Origin: Pseudanabaena sp.
Lineage (GTDB): Bacteria > Cyanobacteriota > Cyanobacteriia > Pseudanabaenales > Pseudanabaenaceae
Reading direction: 5' to 3'
Length of the DNA stretch: 64,000 nucleotides
Assembly: GCA_003249015.1 (NCBI GenBank)
Contig: QBLS01000002.1
Coordinates: forward strand, 217,420 to 281,419
Each line of letters starts with the position of its first letter. The stretch's first letter is position 1. Below the pieces are notes generated by a model. That model ran no database searches. It saw only the letters and a list, made by a program, of their open reading frames with translations, and was not told the DNA's origin. Positions 51,495 through 60,684 of the stretch are shown in pieces. The position numbers and the translations under genes were made by a program.

Positions 51495-52643
51495 ATGGAG
51501 TTAGAAAGCGTGTCCACAACTGAAATCGCAAGTATTTCTGTTCAAGGAATATCAATATTGGATGAAAGATTAGATCAGGATTTAGACCAAATTAAGACTA
51601 GCGATTTGCATGTGGTTGAAACTTGTCCTTTGCTAGCACCTGTAGAAGTCAAAACAGAACTGGCAATCACGCCCGCGATCGCTAAAGTTGTTTCTGAAGC
51701 TAGACAAAAAATTCGCAATATTCTCAATGGTAGCGATCGCCGTTTACTAGTGGTGGTTGGTCCTTGCTCAATTCATGATGTCAAGGCGGCTCGTGAATAT
51801 GCTGAAAAGCTAGCTAAATTTCGTAATGAAGTCGATGATGCTCTGGAAATTGTGATGCGGGTTTACTTTGAGAAGCCACGCACTACGATTGGTTGGAAAG
51901 GCTTGATTAACGATCCCCATCTCAATGGCACGTTTGATATTAACTATGGGCTACGGATGGCAAGAGGATTGCTGCTGGACATTGCTAAGCTCGGCTTGCC
52001 TAGCGCCACTGAACTACTCGATCCAATTGTCCCGCAATATCTCGCGGATCTGATTTCTTGGACAGCGATCGGTGCAAGAACTACGGAAAGCCAAACCCAT
52101 CGCGAAATGTCTTCAGGGCTATCAATGCCTGTGGGCTTTAAAAACGGTACTGACGGCGGTATTGATGTGGCGATTAATGCCATGTTGTCGGCACGCCAAC
52201 CCCATCGCTTCTTGGGAGTTAATAATGAAGGGCTGGCAAGTATCATTACCACGTCGGGCAATCCTGACGGACATATCGTGCTGCGTGGCGGCAAACAGGG
52301 CGCTAACTATGACAATGTTCATGTTGAGGCGATCGCTAATCGTCTGCGCGATCGCCATCTTTTGCCTTACATGATGGTTGATTGCAGTCACGACAATAGC
52401 GGTCAAGACTACAAGAATCAACCGCTTGTATTACAAGACATCGCCGACCAAGTGCGAAGCGGCTCACCCTACATTGTCGGCACAATGGTAGAAAGCCACC
52501 TCAATGCAGGTAAGCAACCATTTCCTAAAGACATTGCCAAACTGGAATATGGCAAAAGCATCACTGATGGATGTATAGATTTTGAGACAACTACTGAAAT
52601 TTTAAATAATCTTGCCAATGCTGTCAGGGAAGGACGCAGGTAA
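51495..52643 (+). CDS. DAHP synthase, type I-alpha (E. coli AroF/G/H-like)
   Basis: A 382-residue enzyme of the same reaction as the gene at 43.9 kb but of the other class I subfamily. LLVVVGPCSIHDVKAAREYA, MRVYFEKPRTTIGWKGLIND, ARTTESQTHREMSSGLSMPV and VDCSHDNSGQDYKNQ are family segments. N-terminal ~50 residues are an extension of the barrel that bears feedback sites in E. coli. GTG at 51510 is an alternative start, with GGAG 11 bases upstream. Confidence 0.92.
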   Translation: MELESVSTTEIASISVQGISILDERLDQDLDQIKTSDLHVVETCPLLAPVEVKTELAITPAIAKVVSEARQKIRNILNGSDRRLLVVVGPCSIHDVKAAREYAEKLAKFRNEVDDALEIVMRVYFEKPRTTIGWKGLINDPHLNGTFDINYGLRMARGLLLDIAKLGLPSATELLDPIVPQYLADLISWTAIGARTTESQTHREMSSGLSMPVGFKNGTDGGIDVAINAMLSARQPHRFLGVNNEGLASIITTSGNPDGHIVLRGGKQGANYDNVHVEAIANRLRDRHLLPYMMVDCSHDNSGQDYKNQPLVLQDIADQVRSGSPYIVGTMVESHLNAGKQPFPKDIAKLEYGKSITDGCIDFETTTEILNNLANAVREGRR

Positions 52644-52687
52644 AGAAATAAGTCTATGTGGCAAAATCCCTAAAAGAGTAGGTGCGG

Positions 52688-52736
52688 CTCAAAGCGTCGC
52701 ACCTACTCTTTTAGGGTGGGATAGGATAAGATTTGA
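52688..52736. repeat. Hairpin after the second DAHP synthase gene
   Basis: CCCTAAAAGAGTAGGTGCGG / CGCACCTACTCTTTTAGGG with CTCAAAGCGT centre. Confidence 0.8.
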
Positions 52737-52774
52737 TACGAAATCTTAAATATTTTTAGCCATAACTAAGAACT

Positions 52775-53257
52775 ATGATTGTCGCAATTCCAGAACCATT
52801 TAAGACTATGGTGACTTTTGCTCACCCAATTCTGATGTTTTCCACTCTCATCCTTGCCCTTTACGCTGGCTATGTTGGTTGGCAGTACCGTAGAATCCGT
52901 AGCACTGAGGGAGAGGAGAAGAAGGCTTTGATTTCTAAAAAATATAATGTCCTGCACCATAAACTTGGCTCTGCCTTTTTAGTTCTGATGGTAGCTGGTG
53001 CTGTCGGCGGGATGGCAGTCACCTATAACGATAGTGGCAAGCTATTTGTGGGCGGACATTTGCTAGCAGGATTGGGTCTAGCATTCTTAGCAGCTTTATC
53101 AGCAGCACTTGCTCCACTACTTCAACAGGGCAAAGAGTGGGCAAGAATTACACATATCACTGTAAACGTTGCCTTGATCGGAGTCTTTGCATGGCAAACA
53201 TTAACGGGTTGGCAGATTGTCCAAAGAATTTTGGAAAGTATGTCCAAGGCAGCCTAG
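52775..53257 (+). CDS. DUF4079 membrane protein
   Basis: A 160-residue protein with about four membrane segments (FAHPILMFSTLILALYAGY; LGSAFLVLMVAGAVGGMAV; LLAGLGLAFLAALSAALAPL; THITVNVALIGVFAWQTLTG). His residues in FAHP, HHKLG, GGHLL and THI are placed as in b-type-cytochrome-like DUF4079 proteins, which may bind haem. Function is not established. Confidence 0.75.
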   Translation: MIVAIPEPFKTMVTFAHPILMFSTLILALYAGYVGWQYRRIRSTEGEEKKALISKKYNVLHHKLGSAFLVLMVAGAVGGMAVTYNDSGKLFVGGHLLAGLGLAFLAALSAALAPLLQQGKEWARITHITVNVALIGVFAWQTLTGWQIVQRILESMSKAA

Positions 53258-53261
53258 TTTA

Positions 53262-53296
53262 ATTTGATTGCGGGTGTTTTGCGCCCGCGATCAAAT
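53262..53296. terminator. Hairpin between converging DUF4079 and yajQ genes
   Basis: ATTTGATTGCGGG / CCCGCGATCAAAT stem with TGTTTTGCG loop (one bulge). Confidence 0.65.
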
Positions 53297-53302
53297 CAGT
53301 AA

Positions 53303-53794
53303 TTACCGATAGTTGGTGAATTGTAAAGCAAGGGGAAAGTCTTCCGACTTCACAAGCTGGATAATTTCTTGTAACTCGTCCTTTGATTTGGAAGTTACCC
53401 TTAGGGCATCACCTTGGATAGAAGCTTGAGATTTTGGGAAACTATCGCGGATAGTTTTAGATAGTTTTTTGGCTTGTTCTTGTTCAATTCCCTTTTTGAG
53501 TTTGATCTTCTGTACAACACGGTTACCGCTAGCAGATTCAATTTCACCGTAATCAAAGATTTTTAAGGATAAATTTCGCTTAATCGCCTTCGACTGCATC
53601 ACATCTACCACCGATGTAAGGGTCATCTCACTGTTGGTATTGATAGTTATTAATTCCTTGTCCAGTTCCACTTCAGTGTTAGTGCTTTTCAAGTCATAAC
53701 GGCTGACAATTTCGCGGCGAGTCTGGTCGATCGCATTGACAAGTTCTTGATGATCGAAGTCGCTGACAATATCAAAAGAATAGCTAGAAGCCAT
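53303..53794 (-). CDS. yajQ: YajQ-family nucleotide-binding protein
   Basis: A 163-residue protein with two small alpha/beta domains. [20 protein letters not shown] at the start and [20 protein letters not shown] near the C-terminus are typical. YajQ proteins have been reported as cyclic di-GMP effectors in some bacteria and bind nucleotides/RNA in others. Length is canonical; AGGAG lies upstream of the ATG. Confidence 0.92.
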   Translation of the reverse strand: MASSYSFDIVSDFDHQELVNAIDQTRREIVSRYDLKSTNTEVELDKELITINTNSEMTLTSVVDVMQSKAIKRNLSLKIFDYGEIESASGNRVVQKIKLKKGIEQEQAKKLSKTIRDSFPKSQASIQGDALRVTSKSKDELQEIIQLVKSEDFPLALQFTNYR

Positions 53795-53837
53795 AGACGT
53801 TCTCCTTTTTTTGAATAGTCTAGAGATAATACCAAAT

Positions 53838-54145
53838 CAAGAAATAGCATGGCTATTTCTTGATTAGAAAATCCTTACTGGGTTTGGGTTTTAGACTTAG
53901 CGCAGTTGCTGATCAAACTAAGAGAATAATTGAGACTGTTGCTTTGCAACAGTCTCAATTATTCTCTTAGTTTGGTTTTGGAGGTAAAGAGCTGTATGTC
54001 TTGCCACAGTTGACCATGATACTCGTATATAGCATTTATCGGTCTAGTGAAGTATCAGTTTGCCTCCCCGTCTTCGGCGGGGAGGCAAACATTTATATCT
54101 CACCTTACAAATAAAAGATGGGCGGCGCAGAGCGTCGCCCATCTT
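53838..54145. repeat. Cluster of four hairpins between yajQ and leuA
   Basis: CAAGAAATAGC/GCTATTTCTTG (53838-53862); AAACTAAGAGAATAATTGAG / CTCAATTATTCTCTTAGTTT around ACTGTTGC-TTT-GCAACAGT (53916-53972); TTTGCCTCCCCG / CGGGGAGGCAAA (54059-54089) preceded by ATAGCATTTATCGGTCTAGT; AGATGGGCGGCGC / GCGTCGCCCATCT (54117-54145). No gene in this 404-base gap. Confidence 0.8.
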
Positions 54146-54198
54146 CATAAAATTAGTAGTGTGCCGTAGATAGATTCACTAATAATTTTTAAGTAAAA

Positions 54199-55854
54199 CT
54201 ATAGAGTTGCTTCTTGTTTGAGTTTTTCGCGATCGCCTACCTTGAAATCAGGAGAGGCATTGGGCGATTGGAGGGCAAAATGGAGCTTATTGAGAGCATT
54301 GAGATAGGCTCTCGCTGAGGCAACAATCACATCGGTGTTAGCGGAATGTCCAGAAAAAGTACCAACATCGGGATGCTTGAGACGGATCGTAACTTCACCA
54401 AGGGCATCAATGCCTGCGGTAACAGACTGCACCGAATACTCAATCAAGTTATTGGGGACATTGACGATGCGATTAATCGCTTTGTAAATGGCATCAACTG
54501 GCCCCGTACCAACGGAAGCATCGGTAATTTCTTGACCATCGGGCATCACCACGGTGACAGTGGCAGTGGGAATGGCGCGATCGCCACAGCTAACTTGCAC
54601 ATGCTCGAGCTTGAAAGCTTCGGGGGCATGGCGAATTTCGTCATTGACAATCGCCTCTAAATCGCGATCGCTAATTTCCCGCTTCTTATCAGCAACTTCC
54701 TTAAAGCGCACAAAAGCAGCATTAAGTTCCTGTTCGGATAGCTCAAAACCAAGTTCCTTTAACCTTGAACTGAGGGCATTGCGTCCAGAGAGCTTGCCAA
54801 GCACGATCAAGTTATCAGTCAAGCCGATGGACTGCGCGTCCATGATCTCGTAGGTGAGACGGTTTTTGAGAACGCCATCTTGATGAATACCCGACTCATG
54901 GGCGAAGGCGTTTGCACCAACGATCGCTTTATTGGGTTGCACCAACATTCCTGTGAGATTAGAGACAAGGCGCGAGGTTTTGTAAATCTGCTTGGTGTCA
55001 ATATTGCAGAGGGGCGCAGGGGAATCTTCAGGACGACCGAGGAAGGTGTTGAAGTATGCCCTACGGACATGGAGTGCCATCACCAATTCTTCAAGAGCGG
55101 CGTTGCCTGCGCGTTCGCCAATGCCATTGATCGTACATTCCATTTGTCTCGCGCCATTTTTGGCAGCTTCAAGGAAGTTTGCCACAGCTAAACCAAGATC
55201 ATTATGACCATGTACAGAAATAATGGCTCGATCAATATTCGGCACATTATCCTTAATGCCCTTGATCAAAGCTCCAAATTCCGAAGGAGTCAAATAGCCG
55301 ACGGTATCAGGAATATTAACGGTGGTTGCTCCCGCCGCGATCGCTGCCTCTAGGACTTGATAAAGAAAGTCTGGATCGGAGCGTCCTGCATCTTCAGGGG
55401 AAAATTCCACATCGGCAACCTTGGACTTAGCATAGGCAACCATGTCAGGCACAATCGCCAAAACTTCTGCACGGCTCTTGCGGAGCTTATATTTTAAATG
55501 AATATCGGAAGTTGCCAAAAAGGTGTGAATACGTCCTCTTGCCGCAGGTTTCACCGCTTCCGCTGCCGCGTCGATATCGGCTTTGGTAGCACGGGCTAAG
55601 CCGCAGATCGTGGGGCCAGACTCAGTGCCCACAAGCTTGGCAATTTCTTGGACAGCATGAAAATCGCCCTTACTCGCAAAGGGGAAACCCGCCTCGATGA
55701 TATCTACACCAAGTCGAGCCAGTTGCTGCGCGATTAGCAGTTTTTGTTCCACGTTCAGTGTTGCGCCTGGGGACTGTTCGCCATCGCGGAGAGTGGTATC
55801 AAAAAAGATAATGCGGTCTTGAGCAACTTGAGACTCTGGTTGTGTTGTAGACAT
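54199..55854 (-). CDS. leuA: 2-isopropylmalate synthase
   Basis: A 551-residue enzyme, first committed step of leucine synthesis (acetyl-CoA plus 2-oxoisovalerate). [18 protein letters not shown] starts the barrel; [16 protein letters not shown] carries metal-binding His; [19 protein letters not shown] links to the C-terminal regulatory domain (about 390-530) where leucine feedback acts. Length is typical of the bacterial short form. No leader peptide or T-box seen upstream. Confidence 0.95.
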   Translation of the reverse strand: MSTTQPESQVAQDRIIFFDTTLRDGEQSPGATLNVEQKLLIAQQLARLGVDIIEAGFPFASKGDFHAVQEIAKLVGTESGPTICGLARATKADIDAAAEAVKPAARGRIHTFLATSDIHLKYKLRKSRAEVLAIVPDMVAYAKSKVADVEFSPEDAGRSDPDFLYQVLEAAIAAGATTVNIPDTVGYLTPSEFGALIKGIKDNVPNIDRAIISVHGHNDLGLAVANFLEAAKNGARQMECTINGIGERAGNAALEELVMALHVRRAYFNTFLGRPEDSPAPLCNIDTKQIYKTSRLVSNLTGMLVQPNKAIVGANAFAHESGIHQDGVLKNRLTYEIMDAQSIGLTDNLIVLGKLSGRNALSSRLKELGFELSEQELNAAFVRFKEVADKKREISDRDLEAIVNDEIRHAPEAFKLEHVQVSCGDRAIPTATVTVVMPDGQEITDASVGTGPVDAIYKAINRIVNVPNNLIEYSVQSVTAGIDALGEVTIRLKHPDVGTFSGHSANTDVIVASARAYLNALNKLHFALQSPNASPDFKVGDREKLKQEATL

Positions 55855-56030
55855 AATGCGTTAATTCATGAATGGTTTTTCAATGTAGCAATTACTTACT
55901 TAAATAATTATGAGCGGCGCAATGCACCGCTCATTAATCAATATCTTAGCTTTTAAAATAAGATTTTGAAAGCTATGTTTCGCGATGCTGTCAAAATCCA
56001 GAGAGATCGCGCCACAAACGCTGCCATCTT

Positions 56031-56134
56031 TAAGTAGCTAGGCATAAGTACCCTTAAAACCAAAAAGGTTAAGCCGCCCGCTACGCGGGCGGCTTAACCT
56101 CTGGTTTTAGGGTTTAATTATGGTGAACTACTTA
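56031..56134. repeat. Element with TAAGTAGCT...AACTACTTA inverted ends
   Basis: Left end TAAGTAGCTAGGCATAA, inner stem AGGTTAAGCCGCCCGC / GCGGGCGGCTTAACCT, right end TTTAATTATGGTGAACTACTTA (in two parts). Ends are imperfect inverted copies. It stops exactly at the stop codon of the minus-strand PatA-like gene. Same plan as 12384-12472. Confidence 0.75.
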
Positions 56135-57205
56135 CTAATGCTTACTATGCTTCTCTACTGTTGTGAGAAGTTCCCTTTCGCCAAAAGGTTTAGTTAAATA
56201 TTCTGTCGCTCCTACCATCCTCGCCTTGACGCGATCAATAAACCCATCTTTGCCCGTAAGCATGATAATCGGAGTCTTCGCAAAAGCACTGGACTTACGA
56301 AGCATTCCACAGAGTTCATACCCATCCAGTTCTGGCATGGCAATATCGCATAAAATCAAATCCGGTTTATGTTGAAAAATTAGACTTAGCGCTTTAGTTG
56401 GACTAGCTACTGCCATTACCTGATAGCCGTGATTATGCAAAATATATTCAACGGCTCTGCATATGGTCACACTGTCATCAATGCACAAAATCCTCGGCGA
56501 TCGCTCTTCTGTTTGTTGAGAGACACTCTTGTTTAAAGCTGAAACTGAGACCTGTCGTAAGGCGATCGCTTCATGAATATACTGACCTACCTTGCAAATT
56601 TCCCAACCCGAATATCGAGCTAGCTGACGGATACTGTTTTTACCGTCAATCCAAGTATTTAGCTCTGGTAGAGCCTCAGATATGATCAGTGTAGGAATCT
56701 GATCAACCGACTCAAGAAATGGGTAAAACTGTTGCCATGACTGTAATTGCTGAGAATAACCAGAGGCAATTTGAGAAAATTTCAGTCTAGATATTTTTGG
56801 GGTTAATGTAGGGCTGACCTCAAAAACAAAGTTACCTTGATATAGACCAAGAATATCAAAAAGCACTTCTTTGATCATCTTTTCTAAAATTATCTTGGCT
56901 TGCTCAAGATTGATTACTTCAGATTCTAGAAGTGACCAAATTTGACTATATTCCAGCACATTGATCCCTAGCTTAGAAGTCGCTAAGCGATCAAGAGCAT
57001 AGTCTAACCCCAACCCATATAAATAGTCTTGCAATCTGGTGAGGTTAGGATCTGCTTCAGTTGCGTAGATTAATTCCCCGCGATCAAAAAACAAGAACCA
57101 GAATTTACCATTATTTGACTCAATCAACAACTCGCCAGTTCGTTGACCAAGCTCAATAAGTTTAATGATCGTACTTACGTCGATTTCTCTGAGCGTGCCT
57201 TGCAT
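56135..57205 (-). CDS. PatA/PixG-like regulator: DUF4388 plus receiver domain
   Basis: A 356-residue protein with an N-terminal DUF4388 segment (MQGTLREIDVSTIIKLIELG, about 1-110), a middle helical domain and a C-terminal receiver (about 237-352: CIDDSVTICRAVEYIL, phospho-Asp in LILCDIAMPELDGYEL, YLTKPFGE). This order matches cyanobacterial PatA and PixG/PilG-type regulators used in phototaxis, pilus motility and cell patterning. No CheW/CheA genes are adjacent. Function in this organism is open. Confidence 0.85.
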   Translation of the reverse strand: MQGTLREIDVSTIIKLIELGQRTGELLIESNNGKFWFLFFDRGELIYATEADPNLTRLQDYLYGLGLDYALDRLATSKLGINVLEYSQIWSLLESEVINLEQAKIILEKMIKEVLFDILGLYQGNFVFEVSPTLTPKISRLKFSQIASGYSQQLQSWQQFYPFLESVDQIPTLIISEALPELNTWIDGKNSIRQLARYSGWEICKVGQYIHEAIALRQVSVSALNKSVSQQTEERSPRILCIDDSVTICRAVEYILHNHGYQVMAVASPTKALSLIFQHKPDLILCDIAMPELDGYELCGMLRKSSAFAKTPIIMLTGKDGFIDRVKARMVGATEYLTKPFGERELLTTVEKHSKH

Positions 57206-57350
57206 GAGGTATTACAAACTTGAATTTTGGCTTTTACTTTTTGAACAGATGTCTATGCAAGTAAATGTGCAATTAGATTGCTGTTACAGATCAGCAGATT
57301 TGCAACAACCCCATGATTTTAAAGCTTTTTAGTCAGCAATTCTCAGATAT

Positions 57351-57393
57351 AAAAAATGATAGAGGTGAATCTTGGTTCACCTCTATCATTTTT
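57351..57393 (-). terminator. Terminator-like hairpin
   Basis: AAAAAATGATAGAGGTGAAT / GTTCACCTCTATCATTTTTT around CTTG; A and T runs flank both sides. In the gap between PatA-like and fasciclin genes on the minus strand. Confidence 0.8.
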
Positions 57394-57423
57394 TTACAAT
57401 TTAATACAGCGTTTATCACTCTG

Positions 57424-57514
57424 GTAAAGTACGGGTTCGTTTTCCTGCCGAAGGCAGGAAAACGAACCCGTACTTTACCGTAAAGACGAATGGCGGCGCT
57501 TCGAGTCGCCATTC
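57424..57514. repeat. Long hairpin with GCCGAAGGC turn plus short GC hairpin
   Basis: GTAAAGTACGGGTTCGTTTT / AAAACGAACCCGTACTTTAC around CCTGCC-GAA-GGCAGG (57424-57479), preceded by ACAGCGTTTATCACTCTG; then GAATGGCGGCG-CTTCGAGT-CGCCATTC (57488-57514). Confidence 0.85.
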
Positions 57515-57554
57515 ATCTTGTAGAGTTTGATCTAAGCAAAACTTTTTTGCAGAA

Positions 57555-58115
57555 TTACAAATCAGGAGGCATCAAAACTGTATCAATAACGTGAATCACG
57601 CCGTTGCTAGCCTTTACATCGGCTGCTACAACCTTAGAGTTGTCAATAACAACGCCCTTAGCATTTTTGGTGACCTTGATGGAGTTACCTTCAACAGTCT
57701 TAGCCAAGGCAGAGCCAGTTTTGATATCCTTAGCACTAACCTTGCCAAGAACGACATGGTAGGTCAAAATTTTGACAAGAGTTGCTTTGTTTTCGGGCTT
57801 CAATAGTTCAGCAACCGTGCCTTGAGGAAGTTTGGCAAAAGCAGCATCAGTTGGAGCAAATACGGTGAAGGGTCCCTTACCTGATAGTGTCTCAACTAAA
57901 CCAGCAGCCTTCACAGCAGCTACAAGAGTATTAAAAGAGCCATTGCTAACAGCAACTTGAACTATATTTCCAGCTTTTACAGCAGTTGTCTTTTTGGGAG
58001 CGCTGTGGGTGGAGTGATTATTAGCTAGAGAGGGAAATCCGACGAGTAGGCTGGCTGTAGCGATCGCAATGCTGGCGGTTTTGACGAGCAAACCTGTGGT
58101 TTTCTGGATCTTCAT
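57555..58115 (-). CDS. Fasciclin (FAS1) domain secreted protein
   Basis: A 186-residue protein with a signal peptide ([20 protein letters not shown]) and one FAS1 domain: [55 protein letters not shown] and the final [19 protein letters not shown]1 proteins act in adhesion on the cell surface or in the periplasm. Single-domain bacterial form of normal length. Confidence 0.92.
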   Translation of the reverse strand: MKIQKTTGLLVKTASIAIATASLLVGFPSLANNHSTHSAPKKTTAVKAGNIVQVAVSNGSFNTLVAAVKAAGLVETLSGKGPFTVFAPTDAAFAKLPQGTVAELLKPENKATLVKILTYHVVLGKVSAKDIKTGSALAKTVEGNSIKVTKNAKGVVIDNSKVVAADVKASNGVIHVIDTVLMPPDL

Positions 58116-58247
58116 GGGGGAAACTTTAAGATTGAATAAGTTTTGTTACGTAAAATTAATAATACATTAATTATTAAGATTTTAAAAACCCAATTGGGTG
58201 AATTTTGCCCATAGAGAGATTTGGCTTTTAAAACTGTAGTCATTTGC

Positions 58248-58284
58248 TAGAAGAGTGGCGGCGCAAAGCGCCGCCACTCTTCTA
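58248..58284. repeat. GC hairpin CTAGAAGAGTGGCGGCGC
   Basis: CTAGAAGAGTGGCGGCGC / GCGCCGCCACTCTTCTAG with AAA turn, a perfect palindromic stem; between fasciclin gene and the next gene's 3' end. Confidence 0.85.
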
Positions 58285-58300
58285 GGTTCTTTTGTCACTA

Positions 58301-60529
58301 CTATCTCAATCGCCAGACCTCGTAGCGTCCGTCGCGAAGGGTGAGAATTTGTCCCTCGGTGCTGCTTGGTAGAACATCGATCCAGATTCTGCCGCCACTG
58401 ACATCGCTAAATAAAAGGGAGCCTTCACTAGTAAAGGCGATCGCCAGTGGGTAATGGCGATCGCCAAGATCAACCTGTTCGCGATCAAGGAGTAAGAGAT
58501 ACTCTGGCTTACCAAAACCATCTAAATTTACGGACAGTAAAGTCCACTGCTGTTGGACAAGAATACTAAATTCTTCAATCTCTAAAGAAACCTGCCCATT
58601 GCGTTGCAGCTCACTATACATAGACCGAATTATGCGTTCAATGGTCTCTGGAGCGACTATCTGCCAATCAACGGCTGTGCTGCTGGGTGGTGCAAAAGCC
58701 CCGCCACTAGTGACAAGTGGAGCAATAGTACTTGTGCTAAGCAAAGGCGCTAAGCCAACTTCTCCAGTCGCAAGAATTTTAAGGCTGCCACTTTCGCTCA
58801 CCCAAAGTGACTGAGCGGTAAGGTTTGCCGTTTTAGACTTCCCGTAGGCATCGTATAGCACTACTCCTAGATTAGGATTGAGTGAAAGTCCTAAGATTCT
58901 CCACAGCAAGAGAGAGGAGCGATCGCTAAGTTCTGCAAAGGGAGCATTAATCCATTGGTTGCCATCTCTGAGCAGGCTGATGCTGACCTCATACCAAGCT
59001 TGTCCCTCCTCTAGCTTTGGTGGCGGTAAAAACCAATCTGCACCTGCATTACCTCTGCCGATGTAATTAACAGTTCCGATTAACTGATTAGGTTTGATGG
59101 CGATGGGCGCAAGATCAAGCCTTTGTAATAGTTGATCGTAATCTTTTGCATCGACTTTCTGCGATCGCAACCAATTTTCAGCACGGCGTAAACCGTTACG
59201 ATGCAGGACTACCAAACCACCCCAAAGTTTGATTTCTTTTTTGACCCCTGTATAGGTGAGGAGGGTTGTCACCCTCTGCCAGATGTGAGGATGATATTTA
59301 GCTAGCATTTCCGCGATTTGATCGCCCTTATAGTCAGGATCATTAGCGATCGCGATCGCCTCTTCCCATTGTCCGTCGATAATACTGACCAAGGCTTTTT
59401 CGCCAAGATTACTGAGAGATTTTTGTGTCTGTGAAGATGTAATCTGAGCATGAAAGGAAATCAAGTCATATTGCTCTTGCAGATATGGTGAGAGGCTCTG
59501 ACCCTGCGATTGCATTTCTGTAGTCATCGCATTTAGGATTTCTAGAGCAGGCGACCACAGCCCGACACTTGCCAGTACTAGGGCTTCACGATACTTTGGA
59601 GGCTGATTTTTGGCTTCATTTAGGGTTATCTGTCGCAAATTGATTGGCTTGCCATCGCCTTGATTAGTTACTACTTCTGGCTGCCAGATTGTAAACAAAG
59701 GTTCAAATTTTTGAGTCTGGTTAACTACTAGCTGCCAAGTTTGATTAGAGAGAACTCTCTGCCAATTAGGAAGCTCGCCCGTGGGACTTGTCCAGCTTTC
59801 TAATTCAAATAATTGCGATCGCTGGTCTTCCACAAAGTAATAAATTTGTCCGTAAGCAATACCATCTACATTGCCTGTTGTGGCAAACCAAGTGCCACCA
59901 TAGTCACTGGGAGAATCTTTTAGTCGGGAAAGCTTTTTAAGGGGAAGGCGCTTACGGTTGGGTTGTAGCCTTTCAGGGGGAGGAGATGTGGCATATTTAA
60001 GCAAAGGCGATCGCACAAAGTATTCATCTACACCCGCCACAGTGGTTGTGCTAACCAGCAAAAACTTTTCTTCCCCTCGATCCCAAATAGTCTGATAGAG
60101 GCGAATCTCGCGGATGTTCTGGGTTTCTGTCTCTAAAACTGTGTATAAATATTGTTCTTTTTGTAGACCGTATTTCTCGCCTAGTTTAAGCTGAACTTCT
60201 CCTAATTCCTTTTGAATTTGTTTAATGCTTTTAGGCGCATTCCAAAGGGAACTAGAATAAAACGCGGGGGCTTCGGAAGGTGCTAACCAACTAATAGATG
60301 AGGGATTATATAAATAAATTAACCCTAAATAAGTTAAGCCGCTGACTATAGGAATACTCAGAACAACATAAAAATCTGACCATGTAAGGCGATCGCGTGG
60401 ATCAATTTCTCCTTGAGGATCGCCAGAATTATCTCCCAAGTCTTGACTGCTGGGAGACAATTCGGTACTTGGCAAATTCTTGGTAAGAGCTTTGCTATCT
60501 GGCTTTGAAGATTCGGGTAAAAACTTCAT
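58301..60529 (-). CDS. Large conserved-type membrane-anchored protein of unknown function
   Basis: A 742-residue protein I do not recognise. Disordered N-terminal ~55 residues, one membrane helix (VVLSIPIVSGLTYLGLIYLY at about 70-90), then a large extracytoplasmic or soluble part. Around residues 310-450 helical repeats (ALVLASVGLWSPALEILNAM; LVSIIDGQWEEAIAIANDPD) resemble TPR-like helices. The C-terminal ~180 residues are beta-rich (LDGFGKPEYLLLLDREQVDL, VSGGRIWIDVLPSSTEGQIL), possibly propeller-like. ATG 60529 (MKFLPESSK) is chosen; 60538 and 60574 are alternatives. Confidence 0.6.
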   Translation of the reverse strand: MKFLPESSKPDSKALTKNLPSTELSPSSQDLGDNSGDPQGEIDPRDRLTWSDFYVVLSIPIVSGLTYLGLIYLYNPSSISWLAPSEAPAFYSSSLWNAPKSIKQIQKELGEVQLKLGEKYGLQKEQYLYTVLETETQNIREIRLYQTIWDRGEEKFLLVSTTTVAGVDEYFVRSPLLKYATSPPPERLQPNRKRLPLKKLSRLKDSPSDYGGTWFATTGNVDGIAYGQIYYFVEDQRSQLFELESWTSPTGELPNWQRVLSNQTWQLVVNQTQKFEPLFTIWQPEVVTNQGDGKPINLRQITLNEAKNQPPKYREALVLASVGLWSPALEILNAMTTEMQSQGQSLSPYLQEQYDLISFHAQITSSQTQKSLSNLGEKALVSIIDGQWEEAIAIANDPDYKGDQIAEMLAKYHPHIWQRVTTLLTYTGVKKEIKLWGGLVVLHRNGLRRAENWLRSQKVDAKDYDQLLQRLDLAPIAIKPNQLIGTVNYIGRGNAGADWFLPPPKLEEGQAWYEVSISLLRDGNQWINAPFAELSDRSSLLLWRILGLSLNPNLGVVLYDAYGKSKTANLTAQSLWVSESGSLKILATGEVGLAPLLSTSTIAPLVTSGGAFAPPSSTAVDWQIVAPETIERIIRSMYSELQRNGQVSLEIEEFSILVQQQWTLLSVNLDGFGKPEYLLLLDREQVDLGDRHYPLAIAFTSEGSLLFSDVSGGRIWIDVLPSSTEGQILTLRDGRYEVWRLR

Positions 60530-60571
60530 GCACAACATTACAGATCTGAGACTGCCACAGCGTATCACGAT

Positions 60572-60684
60572 CAAGAGATTTTTTAAAAGTGTTGCGAAGC
60601 AACACTTTTAAAAAATCTCTTGTAAAAAAAGCTGGCGTAGCCAGCTTTTTTTACATTTGCTTACAAGAAGCGCAAGGCGCTGTA
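60572..60684. repeat. Two hairpins with family A flank upstream of the unknown gene
   Basis: CAAGAGATTTTTTAAAAGTG / CACTTTTAAAAAATCTCTTG around TTGCGAAGCAA (60572-60621), then GTAAAAAAAGCTGGC / GCCAGCTTTTTTTAC (60622-60654), then GAAGCGCAAGGCGCTGTA (60667-60684). The second can terminate aspS on the minus strand. Confidence 0.8.
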
